Source of the DNA: Shimia sp022448905
GTDB lineage: Bacteria; Pseudomonadota; Alphaproteobacteria; Rhodobacterales; Rhodobacteraceae
Direction of reading: 5' to 3'
Length of the DNA stretch: 64,000 bases
NCBI RefSeq assembly: GCF_047126315.1
Contig: NZ_CP138953.1
Coordinates: 1,054,001-1,118,000 of the forward strand
The stretch's first letter is position 1. Each line of letters opens with the position of its first letter. Both the position numbers and the translations under genes were made by a program. The notes beneath the pieces were generated by a model. It made no database searches. It saw nothing but the letters and a program-made list of their open reading frames with translations, and was not told where the DNA came from. Of this stretch, positions 24,502 through 33,346 are shown piece by piece.

Positions 24502-25020
24502 ATGAAGCTTTTGCGTCTTTTGATTTTGGGAGTGGCTGCTGTGGGTTTGGCGGCCTGTTCGGGTAAGAACACGCTGCACTCGAATGCACCAAGTGGCGAT
24601 GGGCCGGATGAATTCACCATCATGCCTGCCAAAGAACTGACCCAGCCGAAAGATTATGCGGCCTTGCCTACGCCCACGCCGGGTGGTGTGAACCGCACCG
24701 ATCAGGACCCACTGGGCGATGCGGTGGCGGCGCTGGGCGGCTCTGCGGCGGCGCGCAGCCCTTACAACACCGGCATTCCGGCCAGCGACGGCAACCTTGT
24801 GAACTACTCGTCCCGTTTGGGGCGTGACGCGAACATTCGCGCGACCGTATTGGCCGAAGATGAAGAGTTCCGGCGCAAACGGGGCCGTGGCACCTGGCTG
24901 CGGATCAGCAAGAAGGGCCTCTATGAGGACGTCTACAAACGCCAAGCGCTGGACTACCGTGATGAGTGGTGGAAGTGGAAACGTGCAGGTGCGCGGACCC
25001 CTGCGGCACCGGTGCAGTAA
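24502..25020 (+). CDS. DUF3035 lipoprotein (BamF-like)
   Basis: A 172-residue lipoprotein. The signal peptide ends in the lipobox LAAC (MKLLRLLILGVAAVGLAAC). The mature part has a Pro-rich stretch (FTIMPAKELTQPKDYAALPTPTP) and ends with EDVYKRQALDYRDEWWKWK. This is the pattern of the alphaproteobacterial DUF3035 family, one member of which was described as BamF in the outer-membrane assembly complex of Caulobacter. The ATG at 24502 follows GGAGTGGGG. Its location right after lspA and before the M16 peptidases fits an envelope role. BamF function here is by family analogy. Confidence 0.82.
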   Translation: MKLLRLLILGVAAVGLAACSGKNTLHSNAPSGDGPDEFTIMPAKELTQPKDYAALPTPTPGGVNRTDQDPLGDAVAALGGSAAARSPYNTGIPASDGNLVNYSSRLGRDANIRATVLAEDEEFRRKRGRGTWLRISKKGLYEDVYKRQALDYRDEWWKWKRAGARTPAAPVQ

Positions 25021-25130
25021 GATCGCTGGCACGAATGTGCCTAATATGGCTCACAAATTCGTTTGATCCCTTGCAGCGCCCCCTCGGGGGCGTAACTATT
25101 TGTACAAGCCTGTTTTGAGGAGGTTATTGG

Positions 25131-26468
25131 ATGTTGCGACGCTTTGTCTGTGCGCTGGCGACGGGGGCGGCGATGGCGCTGCCCGCGCAAGCGGAAGATC
25201 AGGTTACCGATTTTATGCTGGAGAACGGCATGCAGGTGGTGGTGGTCGAGGATCACCGTGCGCCGGTGGTGATGCATATGGTCTGGTACAAGGCGGGATC
25301 AGCCGATGAGAAGCCCGGCGTGTCCGGCGTAGCGCATTTTCTGGAGCATCTGCTGTTTAAGGCCACCGACAAGCTCGAATCCGGTGAGTTCTCCGCAACC
25401 GTGGCGGCCAACGGCGGGCGGGACAACGCGTTTACCAGCTACGACGTGACCGCCTATCACCAACGGGTGGCGGCGGATCGGCTGGAGCTGATGATGTCGA
25501 TGGAGAGCGACCGGATGGTGAATATCCGGCTTGGCGAAGAAGAGATCCTGACCGAGCGCGATGTCATCATCGAGGAGCGCAACCAGCGGGTGGAGAACAA
25601 CCCAGGTGCGCTGTTCCGCGAACAACTCAATGCGGCGCAGTATCTGAACCACCGCTATGGCATCCCGATCATTGGCTGGCGGCATGAGATGGAGGCGCTG
25701 GGGCTTGAGGACGCGCTGGACTATTACGGGACATATTACGCGCCCAACAATGCGATCCTGATTGTGGCTGGCGATGTCGAACCCGAAGAGGTCAAGGCGC
25801 TGGCGGAGCAATACTACGGCGTGATCCCGGCCAACCCGGACCTGCCAGAGCGTGCCCGGCCGAGTGAGCCACCGCAAACCAGTGCGCGGCGGATGGAGTT
25901 TTACGATGCCCGTGTGGCGCAGCCGTATGTGACGCGCTCTTACCTCGCACCAGAGCGCAACCCCGGCGATCAGCGCGGCGCGGCGGCGTTGACCTTGCTG
26001 GCGGAGCTTTTGGGTGGGGGGCAGACCTCTGTGCTGAGCCAGAAGCTGCAGTTTGAGGACAAGAACTCGATCTACGCCACCGCTTGGTATCGCGGCACCT
26101 CTCTGGATGCGACGACGTTTAACCTGTTGACCGTACCCGCGCCGGGCATCGGGATGCAGGAGGCCGAAGATGCGATGGATGCGGTTGTGGCGGAGTTCAT
26201 GGAGACCGGTGTGGATGAGGCGCATTTGGAGCGGATCAAGATGCAGCTGCGCGCCAGCCAGATTTATGAGCGCGACAATGTGGACAGCGTGGCCAACCGC
26301 TATGGCCGCGGACTGACCTCGGGGCTGACGATTGCAGACATTCAGGCATGGCCGGAGATTTTGCAGTCGATCACGCCCGAAGAAATCATGGCGGCGGCAG
26401 AGATGATCTTTGACCGGAAAAAGTCGGTGACCGGCTGGCTGTTGACAGAAGAGGAGGCGGCGCAATGA
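25131..26468 (+). CDS. M16 zinc metallopeptidase (catalytic partner), exported
   Basis: A 445-residue protein with a signal peptide (MLRRFVCALATGAAMALPAQA). The inverted zinc-binding motif HFLEH lies near residue 66 in GVAHFLEHLLFKAT, and a downstream Glu (in the ERDVIIEERNQRVENNP block near 145) completes the site. The second half domain RSYLAPERNPGDQRGAAALTLL follows. It is a pitrilysin/PqqL-class peptidase of the periplasm. The start has a strong GAGGAGG. The next gene overlaps by four bases and encodes a paralogue without the zinc motif, so the two likely form an alpha/beta pair like the mitochondrial processing peptidase. Confidence 0.93.
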   Translation: MLRRFVCALATGAAMALPAQAEDQVTDFMLENGMQVVVVEDHRAPVVMHMVWYKAGSADEKPGVSGVAHFLEHLLFKATDKLESGEFSATVAANGGRDNAFTSYDVTAYHQRVAADRLELMMSMESDRMVNIRLGEEEILTERDVIIEERNQRVENNPGALFREQLNAAQYLNHRYGIPIIGWRHEMEALGLEDALDYYGTYYAPNNAILIVAGDVEPEEVKALAEQYYGVIPANPDLPERARPSEPPQTSARRMEFYDARVAQPYVTRSYLAPERNPGDQRGAAALTLLAELLGGGQTSVLSQKLQFEDKNSIYATAWYRGTSLDATTFNLLTVPAPGIGMQEAEDAMDAVVAEFMETGVDEAHLERIKMQLRASQIYERDNVDSVANRYGRGLTSGLTIADIQAWPEILQSITPEEIMAAAEMIFDRKKSVTGWLLTEEEAAQ

Positions 26469-27763
26469 TCCGTGCTTTCATCACATGCGTGACGCTGTTT
26501 GTGGCCGTGCCTGCCTGGGCGGAGATCAACATCAAGGAAGTCACCTCCCCCGGCGGCATCAATGCCTGGCTGGTCGAGGAACCGTCGATCCCCTTTGTAG
26601 CGCTGGAAATTCGTTTCAAAGGCGGCACCTCGCTCGACGCAGAGGGTGCGCGCGGCGCAACCAACCTGATGGTGGGCCTGTTGGAAGAGGGCACCGGCGA
26701 CATGGACGCGCAGGCCTTTGCCAAGGCGAGCGAAGAGCTGGCGGCGCAGTTTGGCTATGACAGCCATGCCGATGCGGTGTCGATTTCCGCCCGTGTGCTG
26801 ACCGAGAACCGCGATGATGCGCTGGCTTTGCTGCGCAAATCCTTGGTGGCGCCGAGCTTCCCGCAGGATGCGCTGGACCGGGTGCGTGAACAGGTGCTGT
26901 CTGGCCTACGCTCTGATTTGAAAGACCCGGACAAGATCGCCGGCGCACGCATGGCGGAGATCATCTATGGCGATCACCCCTATGGCAGCGCGGGCCAAGG
27001 CACGATTGAAAGCGTGACCCACCTGACGCGCGAGGACATGATTGCCGCGCACAAAGGTGCGATGGCAAAAGACCGGCTGTTTGTTGGCGTGGTGGGCGAC
27101 ATCACCGCCGAAGAGCTGGGGCCGGTGCTGGATGCACTGTTGGGCGACCTGCCAGAGACCGGCGCACCGATGCCGGGCCCGGCGAAAGTGGACATCATGG
27201 GCGGCGTCGATGTGGTGGATTTTGATACGCCGCAGTCGGTGGCGATGTTTGCCCAGAACGGCATTGACCGCGATGATGAGGATTTCTTTGCCGCCTATGT
27301 GCTCAACACTATCTTGGGCGGCGGCGGCTTTGAAAGCCGTCTGATGGAGGAAGTCCGGGTCAAGCGCGGGCTGTCCTATGGCGTCTACAGCTACATCGTG
27401 CTGCGCGATCTGGCGAACGTCTACATGGGCAGCGTGTCCTCCGCCAATGACCGCGTGGCGCAGGCGATTGAGGTCATTCAGGATGAGTGGGCGCTCATGG
27501 CCGCCGAAGGCCCGACAGAAGATGAGGTTGCGAAAGCCAAGGCGCTGTTGACCGGAGCTTACCCGCTGCGCTTTGACGGCAACGGCGCGATTGCGACGAT
27601 CATGGTCTCCATGCAGATGGACAACATGCCCATCGACTACATCACCATCCGCAACGACAAAGTGGATGCGGTCACGGTGGAAGATGTGAAACGCGTGGCC
27701 GGAGAGCTTCTGACGCCGGAGAAGCTGCAATTTGTGGTGGTGGGCAAGCCTGAGGGGCTTTGA
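26465..27763 (+). CDS. M16 peptidase-like protein lacking the zinc motif, exported
   Basis: A 432-residue paralogue of the preceding gene with its own signal peptide (MIRAFITCVTLFVAVPAWA). The fold is the same (GGINAWLVEEPSIPFVALEIRF near residue 28; NTILGGGGFESRLMEEVRVKRGLSYGVYS near 280), but the position of HxxEH reads GATNLMVGLLEEG, so the zinc ligands are missing. It is likely the non-catalytic substrate-binding half of a heterodimer. The ATG overlaps the upstream TGA. A terminator lies 30 bp after the stop. Confidence 0.92.
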   Translation: MIRAFITCVTLFVAVPAWAEINIKEVTSPGGINAWLVEEPSIPFVALEIRFKGGTSLDAEGARGATNLMVGLLEEGTGDMDAQAFAKASEELAAQFGYDSHADAVSISARVLTENRDDALALLRKSLVAPSFPQDALDRVREQVLSGLRSDLKDPDKIAGARMAEIIYGDHPYGSAGQGTIESVTHLTREDMIAAHKGAMAKDRLFVGVVGDITAEELGPVLDALLGDLPETGAPMPGPAKVDIMGGVDVVDFDTPQSVAMFAQNGIDRDDEDFFAAYVLNTILGGGGFESRLMEEVRVKRGLSYGVYSYIVLRDLANVYMGSVSSANDRVAQAIEVIQDEWALMAAEGPTEDEVAKAKALLTGAYPLRFDGNGAIATIMVSMQMDNMPIDYITIRNDKVDAVTVEDVKRVAGELLTPEKLQFVVVGKPEGL

Positions 27764-27789
27764 AGGCTGTCACTGACTAAGTTGTGAGG

Positions 27790-27817
27790 CGCGGGGGGGG
27801 AACCTTCCGCGTTTTTT
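27790..27817 (+). terminator. terminator after the M16 peptidase pair
   Basis: CGCGG (in the 27790 region) pairs with CCGCG at 27807-27811 around a GGGAACCTT-containing loop with internal GG/CC pairs, followed by six T residues. Confidence 0.75.
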
Positions 27818-27915
27818 GTTGGATAGACAAAACAACTATTGGCGAAGTTTGAAATCGCGGATTACCCTTCTGATTATTGAAGGATGAGAATTTGAACATG
27901 CCAGGGGAGATTGAA

Positions 27916-28200
27916 ATGGCATTTGATACACACACGATTACCTTGCATGAAGATGATGCTGGCTTTCCGCTCAATGATGATTTCGATTGGTCTCAGCCCC
28001 ATGTGGAGGCTGTGGTGAAACATGCCTTTGACAACACGGCGGTTGGAGCGCAATCGAACTTTCGTAGTTTTGGTGAGACACAGATTGTTGCGGGCAATGA
28101 CACTTCGAGAGTTGCCTATGTTGAGACAGACTCCGGCTATTTCGTTGTGAGTGCTGATATGATGTCACATGTCATTGTGACCTATTCCAGATGGGATTGA
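27916..28200 (+). CDS. small protein of unknown function
   Basis: A 94-residue acidic protein (MAFDTHTITLHEDDAGFPLN...) that I do not recognise. No signal peptide, membrane segment or known motif is visible. The C-terminal half (VAYVETDSGYFVVSADMMSHVIVTYSRWD) looks like beta strands. The ATG at 27916 is preceded by AGGGGAGA, a good ribosome-binding site, which supports a real gene; an in-frame ATG 18 bp upstream precedes that site. The region has lower GC than its surroundings and is followed by two broken genes, suggesting a recently acquired or decaying segment. Confidence 0.5.
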   Translation: MAFDTHTITLHEDDAGFPLNDDFDWSQPHVEAVVKHAFDNTAVGAQSNFRSFGETQIVAGNDTSRVAYVETDSGYFVVSADMMSHVIVTYSRWD

Positions 28201-28225
28201 TGCCGCGTAACCAGAGGACGTAAAT

Positions 28226-28620
28226 GTGCTCCAAGGTGCAGTATTATATGCAATAAATCTGGACGGCTTGACCCGGTTTTACACGGGGTTGGGCGGCGAA
28301 GTCGTGGAGCAGAGTCCGGGCGAATATGTCGTCATTGGCAAAGGAGATACGACTCTTGCGCTTGTTCAGGCGCCGGATCATATCGCTTCCACCACCGTCA
28401 TCGAGACACCGCCGGTTGCGCGCTCTGCGACAGCCATCAAGCCCGTTGTTCAAGTAGGATCACTCGACGGTGCGGTTCCAGCGTTGAGGAGCACGGTGGT
28501 GGTTTGTTGCCTGAGGCTGGGCGATGGTGTTTTCGTGGGGCGGTTTTGCAGGATGTGATCGACCCGGAAGGCAACGTTGTTCAGCTCAGCCAGCGAGAGA
28601 AGGGTTCGGGCGACGGCTGA
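28226..28620 (+). pseudogene. VOC/glyoxalase-family protein, frameshifted
   Basis: The first part (GTG at 28226) reads as a VOC fold start, LQGAVLYAINLDGLTRFYTG followed by LGGEVVEQSPGEYVVIGKGD. It departs from the family after AVPAL near 28483. Two bases on (the -1 frame), translation continues as EEHGGGLLPEAGRWCFRGAV, then QDVIDPEGNVVQLSQRE and a stop at 28618-28620. Both halves together make a normal-length VOC protein, so one base appears to be missing around 28483. The terminator at 28619-28655 fits the restored stop. A sequencing error cannot be excluded. Intact relatives include dioxygenases, lyases and resistance proteins; function unknown. Confidence 0.78.
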
Positions 28621-28655
28621 AGGCATTCGGAAGAGAGTGCCTTCCACGTTTTTTT
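28619..28655 (+). terminator. terminator of the VOC gene
   Basis: GAAGGCATTC (28619-28628) pairs with GAGTGCCTTC (28635-28644), loop GGAAGA, followed after CACG by seven T residues. Confidence 0.8.
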
Positions 28656-28678
28656 GTTTAGGAAGGCAGCCGTTGCGC

Positions 28679-29829
28679 TTATTCATTCAATAGTTTTTCG
28701 ACCGCTGAAATTGCGGAAAAGGCCGCGCCGTGCACGGTGGATTGTGCATCGCCTCCCAATGCTTCCCCGGCAAAGAAGACCTTTCCGGAAACTGGTGCGA
28801 GGATTTCGCTCAGGTCGTAGGGACTTCTATTTTCCATGGAGTAACTGCCCTGAATGTGCTGTTCCGCATTCCAGTTCTGGACTACGGCGCCGGAAAAACT
28901 GGCTTTGGCAACGCCTCCGAACATTTCGTTGAGCTCTGAGAGAATGTCGTTCACCAAATCGGCGTTGTTAAGAGCCGAACGGCGTGTCGGTTTCTCCGAG
29001 ACCGAGAACAGTCCAAGGATGTTTTGGCGCGTTGGTTTGCCAAAGACTGCGTCATAGTAGATTTTTCCGCCCATGTGTCGGCCAGGATGCTGCTGCGCGC
29101 ACCTTCAAACAGCATGTCTGGATAGAAACGCTCAGAGAACTGCAGGAAGGCCTTAAAGCCAGATCCAAAATCAACGTCCTTTAGAGCTGTTAGATTCGGC
29201 GGTGTTAGGTTCTTTGAGAAGGAGATTTGACCGCGTTTTAGGACAGAGATAGGCACAGTGACCAAGATCTTGTCTGTATCAAGTGAGCGACCGTCCTTGA
29301 GCCTCAAAGACAGGCGGTTTCCCTGCTCGGCAACATGCGTCACTTGCGCCCCGAAAGAGATATTTTGCGCAACAGTTGGCAACATGAACCTTTCGAAAAA
29401 TCCGTACCAAGTGGTGTCTAAAAACTTGACCTCTTGATAGAAATTGCGAAGCGCGTTGAACTTATTCAGCCGATTGTTGTGCCAGAATTTGTAGGTTTGA
29501 GGACGGTAGTTGATTGTCCGAATGCCCAAGTCTGTTGGTCCCTGTCCTATCATGCGACCAAAGATATTTGGGTCGTCGTGGATCCACTCGGCGCCCAAAT
29601 CGAGGGGCATATCTCCTAATCCCTTAAACCGCTTGACGCGTCCTCCCCAATTTTTGGACGCTTCCAGGATCTGAACTTCAATTCCGGCTTTGGCCAAGTG
29701 GTATCCCGCGGTTAGCCCGGCACTGCCTGCGCCGACAATGGTGACGCTTTGGGGTTTTCGAGCCTGCGCCAAGTGCGGTGCGCATAAAAGTGATGCAATG
29801 GACAAACGAGTGAAAGTTCTGCGGTGCAT
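28679..29829 (-). pseudogene. flavin amine oxidase-type oxidoreductase, frameshifted
   Basis: The 5' part (start 29829) has a signal-like start (MHRRTFTRLSIASLLCAPHL), the FAD loop VTIVGAGSAGLTAGYHLAKAG near residue 30 and RVKRFKGLGDMPLDLGAEWI near 63. Its frame is lost after LADTW near 29065. Continuing in the -1 frame gives GGKIYYDAVFGKPTRQNILG and, at the C-terminus, the FAD-binding end APVSGKVFFAGEALGG and HGAAFSAISAVEKL. Together they make a complete monoamine-oxidase-like protein of about 383 residues. Restoring a fourth G in TGGGCGG would read DTWGGKIYYD, so a lost G in a homopolymer is the likely change. Real decay or sequencing error are both possible. Confidence 0.82.
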
Positions 29830-29971
29830 TTTTGGCTCACTTTTCTTTCAGTCAAAGAGGCAGGTGGGATCATCTTGCACAATGTTGCTTGGAAAGAATG
29901 CGGCATCAACATGATTAAAAGCATAGAGATCACGTCATTTCCCAAGGTGAGAAGTTCTTACTGAAGCCGCT

Positions 29972-30529
29972 TCAGTTTTCCCCCAATAACCGCCTAATCC
30001 GGCCTTCCCAGTCGTCCTGCGCCCGGCCGGATTTGCCCATGGCTTGAAAGCCGAAGTAGAGGTGCAGGATCATCTCGGCCAGATCGGCGCGGTGGGTGGG
30101 GGACAGGCCGACGCCCCGCACGTCCAGTACGCCGAGAATCCCCTGTTTCAGGCGGTCCGCCATTTCCTGGGTTTTTTGCGCAACCTTGGGGTTGTCCGGC
30201 GCGACCTCGACCATGGCGTTGCAGATAAAACAGCCGATGCCGGCTTTGTCCGTGGGGGCAAACATCGGCATCAAACAGGTGGTGGCGTCAGCGGCATCGC
30301 AGGCCTTTAGCGCGGCCACATTGGTGGTGACGACCAGATTGTCATAGCGCTCCAGTGTCTTGAAATAGACCGCTTCCTTGTCGGCAAAAGCCTTATAAAA
30401 ACTCCCCCGCGTGAGCCCCATGGCGGTGAGCAGATCGGGCAGGTTGGTGGCCTTATAGCCTTGGCGCCAGAAGATCTGCATGGCGCCGTCTATCGCTTTG
30501 TCGATGTCAAATTCTCTGGGGCGGGCCAC
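29972..30529 (-). CDS. TetR/AcrR-family transcriptional regulator
   Basis: A 185-residue repressor-type regulator. The N-terminal helix-turn-helix reads MARPREFDIDKAIDGAMQIF followed by WRQGYKATNLPDLLTAMGLT and RGSFYKAFADKEAVY, the classic TetR block. The C-terminal ligand domain has several Cys (KACDAADATTCLM and GIGCFICNAMVE) that could sense redox or electrophiles, but that is speculation. It is divergent from the YHS-domain gene; the shared 124-bp region holds TTGGTTCC repeats that are candidate operators. Confidence 0.9.
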   Translation of the reverse strand: MARPREFDIDKAIDGAMQIFWRQGYKATNLPDLLTAMGLTRGSFYKAFADKEAVYFKTLERYDNLVVTTNVAALKACDAADATTCLMPMFAPTDKAGIGCFICNAMVEVAPDNPKVAQKTQEMADRLKQGILGVLDVRGVGLSPTHRADLAEMILHLYFGFQAMGKSGRAQDDWEGRIRRLLGEN

Positions 30530-30576
30530 TAGATTCCTACCTCACGCAATGCTCACGGTCAGTTGATTTGTACCAT

Positions 30577-30619
30577 TTGGTTCCGAATTGTAAATAGTCA
30601 ATAGGAACTGATTGGTTCC
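30577..30619. promoter_or_regulatory. candidate TetR operator between regulator and YHS gene
   Basis: TTGGTTCC occurs at 30577-30584 and 30612-30619, 35 bp apart. The second copy forms the inverted repeat GGAAC-N6-GTTCC and the first is flanked by ACCA-N2-TGGT. The arrangement in a short divergent region suits control of both genes by the adjacent TetR protein. Confidence 0.5.
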
Positions 30620-30653
30620 AAACTCAGATCATTCAACAAAGGGACCTCCCCCA

Positions 30654-31124
30654 ATGAACGTTTTTAAATCTCTGATCACTGGTGCCGCGCTGTCCGTGGC
30701 TGTGGCCACCTCCGCTTTTGCCGCTGGCGTTGAACTCAACGCGTCTTCCACGGATCTTGCGATGCAGGGCTATGACCCGGTGGCGTATTTCACCGATGGC
30801 GCGCCGACCAAAGGCGACTACCGCATCACGTCGAGCTACAACGATGCCAACTACTGGTTCTCCAGCGAAGAGCACAAAGCGGCGTTTGACGCGGACCCAG
30901 AGGCCTACCTGCCGCAGTATGGCGGTTACTGCGCCTTTGGCGCAGCGATGGGCTTCAAGTTTGATGGCGACCCGGAGCACTGGAAGATTGTGGACGGCGA
31001 ACTGTTCCTGAACCTGTCCAAAGATGTTCAGGCGCGTTGGGCCGAGGACATTCCGGGTTTCATCGAAAAAGCCGACACCAACTGGACCACCATCGCAGAC
31101 AAAGATCCGGCCAGCCTGCAATAA
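30654..31124 (+). CDS. exported YHS-domain protein
   Basis: A 156-residue protein with a signal peptide (MNVFKSLITGAALSVAVATS, cleavage near AFA). The YHS domain begins LAMQGYDPVAYFTDG near residue 38 and includes SSEEHKAAFDADPEAYLPQY and GGYCAFG near residue 100, a motif position that is selenocysteine in some relatives. YHS domains are thought to bind metal. The ATG at 30654 is preceded by AAGGGA at a long distance. It is divergent from the TetR gene and ended by a good terminator, so it is a monocistronic unit probably repressed by that regulator. Confidence 0.85.
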   Translation: MNVFKSLITGAALSVAVATSAFAAGVELNASSTDLAMQGYDPVAYFTDGAPTKGDYRITSSYNDANYWFSSEEHKAAFDADPEAYLPQYGGYCAFGAAMGFKFDGDPEHWKIVDGELFLNLSKDVQARWAEDIPGFIEKADTNWTTIADKDPASLQ

Positions 31125-31153
31125 GCAGTAAGCCACCACTCCCTTGGCCGTTG

Positions 31154-31184
31154 GCCCTCACCGCGCAATCGGTGGGGGCTTTTT
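31154..31184 (+). terminator. terminator of the YHS gene
   Basis: GCCCTCACCG pairs with CGGTGGGGGC (one G-U) around a 6-nt loop, followed by five T residues. Confidence 0.88.
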
Positions 31185-31236
31185 GTGATCCGAGCAATGA
31201 TTGACGCCGGGTGCGGCTTTGTCTAAGAGGCAGATA

Positions 31237-31327
31237 ACCGTTGGGGTGTTCTGCATGGCAGGGCTGAGAATCGCAAATGCGTAAACCCATCGAACCTGAT
31301 CCGGGCAATACCGGCGGAGGGAACGGT
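31237..31327 (+). ncRNA. TPP riboswitch (THI element)
   Basis: P1 is formed by ACCGTT (31237) and AACGGT (31322). The conserved GGGGTG, GGCTGAGA (near 31262) and ACCTGATCCGGGCAATACCGGCGGAGGGAA elements (read in two parts, from 31294) match the thi-box consensus. Downstream, TCCC (31360-31363) can pair with GGGA (31374-31377) in the thiD ribosome-binding site, suggesting translational control. It precedes the whole thiamine operon. Confidence 0.96.
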
Positions 31328-31387
31328 GTCAAAGACGATGACGTTTTGCCTGCGCGGAATCCCGTTTCGAACTGGGAGGCGTCACGT

Positions 31388-32191
31388 ATGGCCCATATCG
31401 CTTTGACAATTGCAGGCTCCGACAGCGGGGGCGGCGCGGGTATTCAGGCGGATTTGAAGGCGTTTAGCGCACTGGGCACCTTTGGCACCAGCGTGATCAC
31501 CGCTGTGACCGCACAGAACACACAGGCCGTGACCGCGGTGCACCCGATCCCGCTGGACGTGGTGCGCGCACAGATCGACGCGGTGCTGTCTGACATGGAC
31601 GTTGGCGCGATCAAGATTGGGATGCTGGCCACGCCGGAGATCATCCACACGGTGGCCGATGCAATTGAGGACTTCACCGGTCCGGTGGTGCTCGACACGG
31701 TGATGGTGGCGAAATCCGGCGACAGCCTGTTGGCTGAGGAGGCAGTGATGACCTTGCGCGATGTGCTGGTGCCACGGGCCACGGTGATTACACCCAACCT
31801 GCCCGAGGCGGCGGCGTTGCTGAAAGAAGAGTTCGCCACTAGCGAAGAGCAGGTTGTGGCGCAGGGGCAGGCCTTGTGTGCGGTGGGCGCACAGGCGGTG
31901 CTGATGAAGGGTGGTCATGCGGATGGGGACATCTGCCACGATTACCTGATGACCTATGAGGGCACGCAGCTGGAGCTGACCGCGCCGCGCAAGCAGACCA
32001 AAAACACCCATGGCACCGGTTGTACGTTGTCCTCATCGATTGCGGCGGGTTTGGCCAAAGGTCTGGCGCTGCCCATCGCGGTGAAAGAGGCGCATGAGTA
32101 CCTGCAAGGCGCGATTGCGGCGGCTGATGATTTGAAGGTCGGGCATGGCCACGGGCCCTTGCACCATTTCCACCGGGTTTGGGGCGCGTGA
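31388..32191 (+). CDS. thiD: hydroxymethylpyrimidine (phosphate) kinase
   Basis: A 267-residue ribokinase-fold enzyme that phosphorylates HMP and HMP-P to HMP-PP. It begins MAHIALTIAGSDSGGGAGIQ and has FGTSVITAVTAQNTQAV near residue 33, VITPNLPEAAAL near 138 and the ATP/catalytic motif THGTGCTLSSSIAAG near 212. The start at 31388 follows GGGAGG, which the riboswitch leader can cover. First gene of the operon. Confidence 0.96.
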   Translation: MAHIALTIAGSDSGGGAGIQADLKAFSALGTFGTSVITAVTAQNTQAVTAVHPIPLDVVRAQIDAVLSDMDVGAIKIGMLATPEIIHTVADAIEDFTGPVVLDTVMVAKSGDSLLAEEAVMTLRDVLVPRATVITPNLPEAAALLKEEFATSEEQVVAQGQALCAVGAQAVLMKGGHADGDICHDYLMTYEGTQLELTAPRKQTKNTHGTGCTLSSSIAAGLAKGLALPIAVKEAHEYLQGAIAAADDLKVGHGHGPLHHFHRVWGA

Positions 32192-33165
32192 CGCTTTATT
32201 CCGTCATAGGCGCTGGCGTTGCCGGGCTGGCCGTGGCCACGGAGCTTGCGGAGCGTGGCGCCGAGGTGCAGGTGTTTGACCCTGCTGGCCCACCTGGCCC
32301 ACACGGCTGTAGCTGGTGGGCGGGTGGCATGTTGGCGCCGTGGTGTGAATATGAAAATGCCGAGGAGCCTGTGCTGCGGCATGGGCAAGAGGCCATCGGC
32401 TGGTGGTCGGCGCATACCAAAGTAACCAAGGCGGGCACACTGGTGGTCGCCAACAAACGTGACCTGCCAGACATGCGCCGGTTTGCTCGGCGCACCGAAG
32501 GGTTCACTGAGGTGGGGCGTGGAAAAGTTGCTGAGCTGGAGCCGGATTTGCACGGTTTTGGGCAGGGGCTGTTCTTTGAAGACGAAGCCCACCTTGATCC
32601 GCGTAGGGCCTTGCAAGACCTGTATCGCGGCTTGGCGGACAAGGGCGCGACGGTGCACGCGAAGATCGCGCCAACCAACCTTGAAAACGCGATTGACTGT
32701 CGGGGCCTGTCGGCGCGCGAATACCTTTATGACCTGCGCGGCGTGAAGGGCGAGATGTTGATCATCCGTGCACCGGATGTGGAGATCACCCGCCCTGTGC
32801 GTTTGCTGCATCCGCGCATCCCGCTCTACATCGTGCCGCGTGGGGATGGCGTCTACATGCTGGGCGCGACCTCAATTGAGAGCGAAGACAGCAGCCGCAT
32901 CACCGCGCGCTCGATGCTGGAACTGCTCAGTGCGGCCTATGCGCTCAACCCGGCTTTTGGCGAGGCAGAAGTGCTGGAAATCGGCGTCGATCTGCGCCCG
33001 GCGTTCCCGGACAACCTGCCGCGCATCCGGCGGCTGGGTCGGACAATTTACGCCAACGGCTTGTACCGCCATGGTTACTTGCTGGCCCCTGCACTGGCCA
33101 AAGGGGTCGCCGATCTGGCGCTTCACAACATTCATTCGGAGATGGTCGATGAAGATCGTGCTTAA
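32188..33165 (+). CDS. thiO: glycine oxidase for thiazole synthesis
   Basis: A 325-residue FAD-dependent DadA-like oxidase. The GTG start overlaps the thiD stop (GTGA). The FAD loop SVIGAGVAGLAVATELAERG is near residue 5 and WWAGGMLAPWCEYE near 45; the C-terminus has LRPAFPDNLPRIRRL and GLYRHGYLLAPALAKG. ThiO makes dehydroglycine from glycine for the ThiG reaction, so thiazole synthesis here needs oxygen and glycine rather than ThiH and tyrosine. Confidence 0.93.
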   Translation: MTLYSVIGAGVAGLAVATELAERGAEVQVFDPAGPPGPHGCSWWAGGMLAPWCEYENAEEPVLRHGQEAIGWWSAHTKVTKAGTLVVANKRDLPDMRRFARRTEGFTEVGRGKVAELEPDLHGFGQGLFFEDEAHLDPRRALQDLYRGLADKGATVHAKIAPTNLENAIDCRGLSAREYLYDLRGVKGEMLIIRAPDVEITRPVRLLHPRIPLYIVPRGDGVYMLGATSIESEDSSRITARSMLELLSAAYALNPAFGEAEVLEIGVDLRPAFPDNLPRIRRLGRTIYANGLYRHGYLLAPALAKGVADLALHNIHSEMVDEDRA

Positions 33166-33343
33166 CGGAGAGGCCCGCGACGTGGCGGCCACGGATTTGG
33201 CTGGGCTTTTGGCTGAGTGTGGCTTTTCCGGCCGCGTGGCGACATCACTCAACGAAGAGTTTGTGCCCGCCGGATTACGCGCGGCGCAGACATTGGCGGA
33301 TGGCGACCGCGTCGAAGTGGTCGCACCGATGCAGGGGGGCTGA
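33149..33343 (+). CDS. thiS: thiamine sulfur-carrier protein
   Basis: A 64-residue ubiquitin-like carrier that starts MKIVLNGEARDV and ends in the required Gly-Gly (VEVVAPMQGG). ThiF adenylates the terminal Gly, which is converted to thiocarboxylate and donates sulfur to ThiG. The gene starts 17 bp inside thiO and ends 3 bp before thiG. Confidence 0.96.
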   Translation: MKIVLNGEARDVAATDLAGLLAECGFSGRVATSLNEEFVPAGLRAAQTLADGDRVEVVAPMQGG

Positions 33344-33346
33344 GCG

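Noticed and set aside
25076..25092. CGCCCC/GGGGCG hairpin between the DUF3035 gene and the first M16 gene as a terminator
   Set aside because: No T-run follows; it could be a chance feature of GC-rich DNA.
29961..29975. CTGAAG/CTTCAG hairpin overlapping the TetR stop codon as a terminator
   Set aside because: On the TetR strand no T-run follows, so a terminator call is not supported.
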